A stretch of DNA of 11,361 nt from contig JAEWKR010000166.1 in the NCBI GenBank assembly GCA_023457715.1, positions 1 through 11,361 on the forward strand, in the 5' to 3' direction. A model generated the notes under the pieces. The model was given only the letters and a program-made list of their open reading frames with translations, did not search any database and had not been told where the DNA came from. This stretch comes from Verrucomicrobiota bacterium. Lineage in GTDB: Bacteria > Verrucomicrobiota > Verrucomicrobiia > Opitutales > Opitutaceae. This document shows positions 6,545-11,361 of the stretch, in pieces. Numbering within the stretch: the stretch's first letter is position 1; each line of letters begins with the position of its first letter. The position numbers and the translations under genes were made by a program.

Positions 6545-7243
6545 ATGAAGAACACTATTCGTTCCCTCGCTGCCTTGCTCGCGTTCGGCGCTGTCGCGCT
6601 TACCGCGCAGGCCGCCGAGCCCGCGGTCAAGATCTCGGTCGTCGATATGGCCAAGCTCTATGACAACCACTACAAGACCCAGGAGCAGAACAACAAGCTC
6701 CAGGCGGACAAGGCCAAGGCTGAGGAGGAAGTCGAGAAGATGAACAAGGAGGGCAATGCCCTCGTTGAGGAGTACAAGAATCTCCAGGAGCAGTCGACGA
6801 ACGCCGCCCTCACCGCGGAAGCGAAATCGAAGGCCCAGAACGACGCGCAGCGCAAGCTCGAGGAAATCCAGGCCAAGCAGAATGAGATCCGCACGTTCAT
6901 CCAGAACAGCGGCCAGTCCCTGCAGCAGCGCCTTCAAACCTTCCGCAGCCTGATGCTGGAAGAGATCACCAAGGTCGCGGGCGACGTGGCCAAGCGCCGT
7001 GGCGCCACCCTTCTGATCGACAAATCCGGGCCGTCGCTGATCGGCATCTCCAACCTGATCTACGTTGATCCCGGCTTCGAGATCACCGACGAGGTCGCGC
7101 GCGAAATCGAGAAGACCCGTCCGGCTGGCAGCGCCGCCGCCGCCACCCCGGCGACCACCGCCCCGTCGTCGACGACCACGCCGGCTCCGGCTCAGGGCAG
7201 CGCCGGTCCGACGATCAATCTCCCGATCCAGCCGAAGAAGTAA
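6545..7243 (+). CDS. ompH: Periplasmic chaperone OmpH/Skp family
   Basis: Skp-like trimers hold unfolded outer-membrane proteins in the periplasm before delivery to BamA. The 232-residue product starts with a signal peptide, MKNTIRSLAALLAF to AQA, probable cleavage after residue 23. A short strand (KISVVDMAKLYD, 29-40) leads into a long charged coiled coil (about 44-145, Lys/Glu/Gln-rich), then returning strands (GATLLIDKSG, 153-162; NLIYVDP, 170-176) that complete the body domain. Residues 191-232 form an Ala/Pro/Thr/Ser-rich tail ending NLPIQPKK, absent from the roughly 160-residue E. coli Skp and probably disordered. The position directly after bamA is the conserved bamA-skp order. No Shine-Dalgarno precedes the ATG. 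The dnaB-bamA-ompH transcript probably ends at the hairpin 25 bp downstream. Confidence 0.92.
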   Translation: MKNTIRSLAALLAFGAVALTAQAAEPAVKISVVDMAKLYDNHYKTQEQNNKLQADKAKAEEEVEKMNKEGNALVEEYKNLQEQSTNAALTAEAKSKAQNDAQRKLEEIQAKQNEIRTFIQNSGQSLQQRLQTFRSLMLEEITKVAGDVAKRRGATLLIDKSGPSLIGISNLIYVDPGFEITDEVAREIEKTRPAGSAAAATPATTAPSSTTTPAPAQGSAGPTINLPIQPKK

Positions 7244-7267
7244 GCTTCGCTGAGTTTCGAACCCTTT

Positions 7268-7296
7268 AAGCCCCGCTCACCCGAGCGGGGCTTTTT
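7268..7296 (+). terminator. Rho-independent terminator after ompH
   Basis: A perfect stem of 11 bp, AAGCCCCGCTC (7268-7278) with GAGCGGGGCTT (7283-7293), closes a 4-nt loop and runs into TTTTT. It separates the dnaB-bamA-ompH unit from lpxD. Confidence 0.92.
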
Positions 7297-7349
7297 CATG
7301 GCCGCAGCCCGCGCATGGGAACGATAGACCGTTTCTCGGGCGGCTCCAT

Positions 7350-7425
7350 GCCTCACGCAAAGCTCCCAAAGGTCGCGAAGGGCCGGGCCATTACCTTTGT
7401 GGCCTTGGCGACCTTTGCGTGAGGC
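7350..7425. repeat. Mirrored 9-bp-period element upstream of lpxD
   Basis: A perfect 13-bp inverted repeat GCCTCACGCAAAG (7350-7362) and CTTTGCGTGAGGC (7413-7425) encloses nonamer arms. The left arm holds ACGCAAAGC, TCCCAAAGG and TCGCGAAGG (7355-7381). The right arm holds CCTTTGTGG, CCTTGGCGA and CCTTTGCGT (7394-7420). Only about 12 bp separate the arms. It lies between the ompH terminator and lpxD. No obvious target-site duplication flanks it. Confidence 0.8.
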
Positions 7426-7501
7426 CCTAATCCTCGAAGACCGCAGATAGCGCCGAATACCGGCATTGCGGCGCGGTCACAACCTGATCACCTTTTTGCC
7501 T

Positions 7502-8542
7502 ATGCAGGTCTCTTTTTCCGCGGCTGAGCTGACCGCGATTGTCCAACCCAATGCGGCGCGCGGGACAACTGACGTGGCGATCACCGGGATCGCGGCGTTG
7601 GGCGACGCGGGGCCGGGTGACCTTTCGTTCCTGGGGAATCCGAAGTACAAGGCCGAGGTTGCTTCCACGAAGGCATCGGTCGTGTTGGTGCCCGCGGACT
7701 TTGTGGGTGAACCTCAGGCGGGGCAGTCCTTTCTGCTGGTCGAAAGCCCGTCGGTCGCCCTCGCGCGGATTTGTGCGCGCATAGAACAGGCGCTTTGGCC
7801 CAAGCCTGTTCCGGGCATTCACCCGTCGGCAACGGTCGACGCTTCCGCCAAGGTGGCGCCCGGCGCGACCGTCGGACCGCAATGCGTGGTCGAGGCGGGA
7901 GCGACGATTGGCTCGGGGGTCCACCTTCAGGCGCAGGTTTTCGTGGGTCGGAACGCGGTCGTTGCCGAGGATTCCTGGCTCATGCCGGGCGTCGTTGTCG
8001 CGGCCGAGTCCGTGCTCGGAAAGCGCGTACGCCTTCAGCCGGGCGTGGTGGTCGGTTCCGATGGTTTTGGCTACGAATTCGTCAAGGGTCGTCACGAAAA
8101 AGTGCCCCAGGTGGGGCAGGTCGTGATCGGAGACGACGTGGAGGTCGGCGCGAACACGACCATCGACCGCGCCCGGTTCAGCCGCACCGTGATCGGGGAG
8201 GGGACCAAGATCGATAATCTGGTCCAGATTGCCCACAACGTCATCGTCGGGCGTCACTGCCTGCTCTGCGCCCAAGTGGGCGTTTCGGGCAGCACGACCA
8301 TCGAGGATTATGCCGTCCTGGGCGGCCAGGTGGGGGTGGCAGGGCACCTCACGATTGGTAAGGCCGCCAAAGTCGGCGCCCAGTCGGGCATCACCAGCGA
8401 CATCGAGCCGAACGCCTTCGTCAACGGCACCCCGGCCATCGGATACAACCTCGAGCGCCGGATTCTGGTCCTCACCCGGCGCCTGCCCGAACTGTTCAAG
8501 CGGGTCGACGCGATCGAGGCCCGGGTCCGTGACGCAAAATAA
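7502..8542 (+). CDS. lpxD: UDP-3-O-(3-hydroxyacyl)glucosamine N-acyltransferase LpxD
   Basis: LpxD transfers a hydroxyacyl chain from acyl carrier protein to the amine of UDP-3-O-acyl-glucosamine, the third step of lipid A synthesis, in the cytosol. The 346-residue length matches the family. Residues 1-105 form the nucleotide-binding N-terminal domain (AALGDAGPGDLSFLGNPKY at 31-49). Residues about 106-315 form the left-handed beta-helix of hexapeptide repeats. GSDGFGYEF (185-193) and the catalytic histidine in QIAHNVIVG (H245) are present, and a C-terminal helix (317-346) closes the trimer. The ATG at 7502 is chosen over an in-frame TTG at 7466, whose extra 12 residues match nothing expected. 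No Shine-Dalgarno. A terminator separates it from ompH, so it is probably transcribed from its own promoter, with prs 40 bp downstream. The organism therefore probably makes lipopolysaccharide. Confidence 0.96.
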   Translation: MQVSFSAAELTAIVQPNAARGTTDVAITGIAALGDAGPGDLSFLGNPKYKAEVASTKASVVLVPADFVGEPQAGQSFLLVESPSVALARICARIEQALWPKPVPGIHPSATVDASAKVAPGATVGPQCVVEAGATIGSGVHLQAQVFVGRNAVVAEDSWLMPGVVVAAESVLGKRVRLQPGVVVGSDGFGYEFVKGRHEKVPQVGQVVIGDDVEVGANTTIDRARFSRTVIGEGTKIDNLVQIAHNVIVGRHCLLCAQVGVSGSTTIEDYAVLGGQVGVAGHLTIGKAAKVGAQSGITSDIEPNAFVNGTPAIGYNLERRILVLTRRLPELFKRVDAIEARVRDAK

Positions 8543-8555
8543 TCTTCCTCCGCCC

Positions 8556-8577
8556 GGGCCACCGGCCAGACTGGCCC
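8556..8577 (+). promoter_or_regulatory. Hairpin just before the prs start
   Basis: GGGCCA (8556-8561) pairs with TGGCCC (8572-8577) around a 10-nt loop, ending 5 bp before the prs ATG. No T-run follows, so it is not an intrinsic terminator. It could affect ribosome access. The stem is seen; any role is a guess. Confidence 0.3.
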
Positions 8578-8582
8578 CTCCC

Positions 8583-9530
8583 ATGAGCGACTCCCGGCTG
8601 AAGATCTTTGCTGGAAATTCCAATCGGCCCCTGGCCGAGGAAATTTGCCGTTCCATCGGCGTGCCGCTCGGCGAAGCCACCGTCACGGCGTTCCCGGACG
8701 GCGAGTCCTTCGTCAAGATCAACGAGAACATCCGGGGCGCGGACGTTTTCATCATCCAGTCGACGTGTCCGCCGACGAATCACAATCTCGTCGAGCTCCT
8801 GATCATGATCGACGCGGCCCGCCGGGCCTCCGCGAATCGCATCACCGCGGTGCTCCCGTTCTACGGTTACGCGCGTCAGGACCGCAAGGATCAGCCGCGC
8901 GTCCCGATCACCGCGAAGCTGGTGGCGAACCTTATCGTGGCCGCCGGCGCCAACCGGATCCTGACGATGGATCTGCACTCGCAGCAGATCCAGGGGTTCT
9001 TCGATATCCCCGTCGATCATCTCTACGCGTCGCCGGTCTTCTTCGAGTACCTCAGCTCGCTCTCCAAGGAGAAGCTGGTGGTGTGCTCGCCGGACGTGGG
9101 TGGAATGAAAATGGCGGCCGCCTATGCCGATGTCTTGGGCGCACAACTCGGCCTCGTGGCAAAGAAGCGCAAGAGTGCGACGGCCGTCGAGGCGATCAGC
9201 GTCGTGGGCGACGTCGCCGGTTGTGACGTGCTGCTCGTGGACGATATCACGGAGACGGCCGGGACTCTGACGGCGGCGGCGAAACTCCTGCGCGAACACG
9301 GGGCGCGGAGCATCCGCGCAGCCGTGAGTCATTGCATTCTCAATGAAGTGGCGTTCGAGCGTCTCAAGAGCGGACTCATCGATGAACTGATCACCACGAA
9401 CTCGACCCCGATCCACGCGGACGGACTGCCGGTGCGCGTCCTGAGCATCGCGTCCCTGCTCGGCAGCGCGATCGTGCGGATCAACAGCAACGAGAGTGTG
9501 ACGGGCCTGTTCCGGGTGAAGGGTTTCTAA
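8583..9530 (+). CDS. prs: Ribose-phosphate pyrophosphokinase (PRPP synthetase)
   Basis: This enzyme makes 5-phosphoribosyl 1-diphosphate from ribose 5-phosphate and ATP, feeding purine, pyrimidine, NAD, histidine and tryptophan synthesis in the cytosol. The 315 residues equal the usual length of class I enzymes. Visible motifs are FPDGES (37-42), FYGYARQDRK (93-102), the metal and substrate region DLHSQQIQGFFD (130-141), the flexible catalytic loop KKRKSATAVE (194-203) and the PRPP-binding signature LLVDDITETAGTL (217-229). Two departures from common forms are SPDVGGMKMA in place of SPDAGGV plus a basic residue, and TETAGT in place of the usual IDTAGT or similar; both keep the key acidic and glycine residues. 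The ATG at 8583 gives the normal N-terminus; upstream in-frame codons lie inside lpxD. Probably cotranscribed with lpxD (40-bp gap). Confidence 0.96.
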   Translation: MSDSRLKIFAGNSNRPLAEEICRSIGVPLGEATVTAFPDGESFVKINENIRGADVFIIQSTCPPTNHNLVELLIMIDAARRASANRITAVLPFYGYARQDRKDQPRVPITAKLVANLIVAAGANRILTMDLHSQQIQGFFDIPVDHLYASPVFFEYLSSLSKEKLVVCSPDVGGMKMAAAYADVLGAQLGLVAKKRKSATAVEAISVVGDVAGCDVLLVDDITETAGTLTAAAKLLREHGARSIRAAVSHCILNEVAFERLKSGLIDELITTNSTPIHADGLPVRVLSIASLLGSAIVRINSNESVTGLFRVKGF

Positions 9531-9531
9531 G

Positions 9532-9639
9532 TAATCTTTCTCTTTCTCCTAATCTTTCTCTTTCTCTTGTTCGCCCGCTGACGGTTGAAACCCTCGGCAG
9601 TGAGAGAAAGAGAAAGATTAAGATTAAGAGAATGAGATA
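9532..9639. repeat. Mirrored 6-bp-period element between prs and degQ
   Basis: An 18-bp unit starting TAATCTTTCTC occurs twice in tandem (9532-9549 and 9550-9567, 17 of 18 identical). A perfect inverted copy lies at 9603-9620. Both arms are hexad arrays: TCTTTC and variants from 9535 to 9570, and GAGAAA, GATTAA and GAGAAT units from 9604 to 9639. The core between the arms is about 33 bp. The element begins 2 bp after the prs stop. As RNA, the 18-bp stem could form a long pyrimidine/purine hairpin, but no T-tract follows. The remaining 100 bp to degQ show nothing else. Confidence 0.88.
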
Positions 9640-9740
9640 CACCGAAGGGCGGACGGCGTTATCGGGTGACCTGAGACCTGAACCTGCCGCTGCATTTGCC
9701 ATCGGCGGGGATGCGTCTATTCCTTCCGGGCGTCCGACCT

Positions 9741-11144
9741 ATGCACTTCTCGCTCCGACTGCTTGCTGCCCTTATTCTCGGAATAGTCGCGCTGCCCGTC
9801 CTGACAGCCGCTGACGCGAAGAAGTCCACGCGCAAACCGGCGCCCGTGCTGCGCGTGGACAATTCCGAACTCGGGACGAACAAGCCCGGCGCGCCGGTGG
9901 TGACGTATGCTGATGTCCTTGAGCCGGTCCAGAAGGCCGTCGTCTCGATCTATTCGACCAAGATCGTGCGCGACAGCAATCCGCTGCTGCAGCAGCTTTT
10001 CCCCGGGCTGCCGCAGCGCGAGAGCCGCCAGCAGGGCCTCGGCTCGGGCGTCATCGTCACCGCAGACGGCTACATCCTGACCAACAACCACGTGGTCGAG
10101 GGCGCGGATGAGTTGAAGGTCTCGCTGTCCGACGGTCGAGAGCTGATCGCGACCATGATTGGCACCGATCCGAAAACGGATGTCGCGGTCATCAAGGTTG
10201 ACGCGCCTGACCTGCCCACGGCCACGCTTGCCGACAGCAACAAACTCCGCGTGGGCGACGTCGTCTTCGCCGTCGGCAACCCGCTCGACGTCGGCCAGAC
10301 GGTGACCATGGGGATTGTCTCCGCGAAGAACCGCAACGTGAAGATTCTTGAGGAGGTCGGCGGCTATGAGGATTTCATCCAGACCGATGCGGCGATCAAT
10401 ATGGGCAATTCCGGGGGCGCCTTGATCGATGCCCGGGGACGCCTGGTGGGAATCAACAGCGCCATCCTTTCGCCCTCGCGCGGCAATATCGGGATTGGGT
10501 TCGCGATCCCCGTCAACCTCGCTGCGTCCATCATGAAGAGCCTGGTCGAAACCGGGACGGTTTCCCGCGGTTACCTCGGCGTCAGCACGGAGAATGTGAC
10601 CCCCGACGTGGCGGAACAGCTCGGCCTGGCGCGTGACACCAAGGGCGTCGTGATCTCGGACATCGAGCCCGACAGCGCCGCGGACAAGGCGGGGCTGCAG
10701 CGCACCGACGTCATTCTGGGGGTCAACGGCCAGCCGGTGAATTCGATGGAGGAGATGCGGCTGCACATCGCGCAGATGGCTCCGGGCTCGGTCGTAAAGC
10801 TCCGGATCAATCGCGACGGGAAGGAGCGGACCGTCTCCGTGACGCTGGACCAGGTGAGCGAACGACCCAACGAACTGGTTGCAGGCGTCAGCGTAAAGCC
10901 GCTGGGCGCTGATGACCGTAGACGCCTCCGGATCGACCCGCGCGTCACGGGTTTGATCATCACCGAGGTCGACGACGACTCCCCATATCGTGACCGGCTC
11001 GCCAAAGACGCCGTGATCATGGAGGTGAACCGCACGCCGGTTCGCGAGGTCGACGAAGCGCGGGACCTCATCCAGCCGGGTCGAAACCTGCTCGCGATAT
11101 ATTACCGCGGCGCCGCGCGGTTCGTCGTGATCACGGTGCGGTAA
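9741..11144 (+). CDS. degQ: Periplasmic serine protease, DegQ/HtrA family
   Basis: HtrA-family proteases degrade or refold damaged proteins in the periplasm, including unassembled outer-membrane proteins. From the ATG at 9741 the product is 467 residues. Residues 1-23 are a signal peptide (MHFSLRLLAALILG to LTA). The trypsin-like domain covers about 55-270, with a complete triad: H117 in TNNHVVEG, D147 in KTDVAVIKVD, S224 in GNSGGALID. Two PDZ domains follow, about 274-372 (YLGVSTENV onward) and 380-465. The loop before the protease core (PLLQQLFPGLPQRESRQQG, 81-99) is short, more like DegQ than DegP. Upstream in-frame starts exist (ATG at 9711, TTG at 9696), but they push the hydrophobic core away from the N-terminus. 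Which HtrA paralogue this is cannot be settled from sequence alone. It is probably its own transcription unit. Confidence 0.93.
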   Translation: MHFSLRLLAALILGIVALPVLTAADAKKSTRKPAPVLRVDNSELGTNKPGAPVVTYADVLEPVQKAVVSIYSTKIVRDSNPLLQQLFPGLPQRESRQQGLGSGVIVTADGYILTNNHVVEGADELKVSLSDGRELIATMIGTDPKTDVAVIKVDAPDLPTATLADSNKLRVGDVVFAVGNPLDVGQTVTMGIVSAKNRNVKILEEVGGYEDFIQTDAAINMGNSGGALIDARGRLVGINSAILSPSRGNIGIGFAIPVNLAASIMKSLVETGTVSRGYLGVSTENVTPDVAEQLGLARDTKGVVISDIEPDSAADKAGLQRTDVILGVNGQPVNSMEEMRLHIAQMAPGSVVKLRINRDGKERTVSVTLDQVSERPNELVAGVSVKPLGADDRRRLRIDPRVTGLIITEVDDDSPYRDRLAKDAVIMEVNRTPVREVDEARDLIQPGRNLLAIYYRGAARFVVITVR

Positions 11145-11150
11145 GAACCA

Positions 11151-11244
11151 TAAGCGGTAAGCGATAGGCTTTAGGCGGTAAGCTCCGGACTGGTGGGATG
11201 TCGCCGTGATCCGGTTCGGAAGCCTAAAGCCGGAAGCCTAAACC
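11151..11244. repeat. Mirrored 7-bp-period element after degQ
   Basis: The left arm (11151-11185) has five heptads: TAAGCGG, TAAGCGA, TAGGCTT, TAGGCGG, TAAGCTC. The right arm (11217-11244) has CGGAAGC, CTAAAGC, CGGAAGC, CTAAACC, inverse in orientation. GGCTTTAGGC (11167-11176) and GCCTAAAGCC (11222-11231) are perfect inverted copies. The core is about 31 bp. The element begins 7 bp after the degQ stop codon, where a terminator would be expected; no T-tract is present. Confidence 0.8.
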
Positions 11245-11266
11245 GGAACTATGCAGACGGATTAAC

Positions 11267-11296
11267 CACGAATGGACACGAATGAACACGAATAGG
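11267..11296. repeat. 10-bp tandem array, unit CACGAATGGA
   Basis: Three decamers in phase: CACGAATGGA, CACGAATGAA, CACGAATAGG. CACGAAT is constant. No inverted partner is visible before the window ends at 11361; it may lie outside. The last 65 bp hold no supportable gene. Confidence 0.75.
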
Positions 11297-11361
11297 AGAG
11301 TAAACTCGAATGCAGCCCGTCCGTAGTCCCGCTCACTGTTTTGTGCCTGCGCGGAAGTGAT

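Noticed and set aside
4184..6937. Minus-strand open frame of 917 codons across bamA and ompH
   Set aside because: Antisense shadow in GC-rich DNA; composition is Leu/Val/Asp-rich without domains.
7350..7425. Insertion sequence or its terminal repeats
   Set aside because: No transposase, no target duplication seen, and the arms are periodic microarrays.
9532..9620. Intrinsic terminator for prs
   Set aside because: The stem is long but A/T- and purine/pyrimidine-rich with a 35-nt loop and no T-tract after it.
11310..11360. Possible small peptide preceded by AGGAG
   Set aside because: Only 16 codons before a stop, the purine motif is too far from the ATG, and nothing else supports it.

Overview
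The window reads as a piece of a GC-rich, Gram-negative chromosome, most likely from the Verrucomicrobiota (an Opitutaceae-like lineage). The basis is the set of outer-membrane and lipid A genes (bamA, ompH/skp, lpxD, a periplasmic DegQ-type protease), protein features such as a PRPP synthetase with a TETAGTL signature, and gaps full of short-period repeats of a kind I associate with Verrucomicrobia. The phylum call is inference from sequence memory, not a search.

Layout. Positions 1-507 hold no gene: a mosaic of 7- and 9-bp periodic arrays, then an AT-rich stretch before ssb (508-987). A short uncharacterised gene lies on the minus strand (1000-1497), convergent with ssb and divergent from rplI (ribosomal protein L9, 1891-2430). 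The gap 1498-1890 carries a consensus -35 box. rplI ends in tandem terminator-like hairpins (2433-2507), then a mirrored heptad repeat lies in the dnaB leader. dnaB (2755-4149) overlaps bamA (4130-6505, TTG start) by 20 bp, and ompH (6545-7243) follows 39 bp later. A strong terminator closes that unit (7268-7296). After a mirrored 9-bp-period element come lpxD (7502-8542) and prs (8583-9530), a mirrored 6-bp-period element, degQ (9741-11144), and finally a mirrored heptad element and a 10-bp-period array.

Functionally, ssb and dnaB act at the replication fork and rplI in translation. bamA, ompH, lpxD and degQ act together in envelope building and quality control: barrel insertion, periplasmic chaperoning, lipid A acylation, and removal of misfolded periplasmic proteins. 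prs supplies PRPP for nucleotides and some amino acids. The ssb...rplI-dnaB order is the remnant of the widespread rpsF-ssb-rpsR-rplI-dnaB cluster, with rpsR absent and a minus-strand gene in its place. bamA-ompH-lpxD is a conserved order that elsewhere usually continues to fabZ-lpxA; here it continues to prs.

The most unusual signal lies between the genes. Five of the six gaps longer than 200 bp carry arrays of degenerate short units (6, 7, 9 or 10 bp). In all five of these gaps at least one array has a partner of the same period in inverted orientation. Every gap uses a different word. The only large gap without one is the divergent promoter region upstream of rplI. No CRISPR, insertion sequence, tRNA or rRNA gene was seen.
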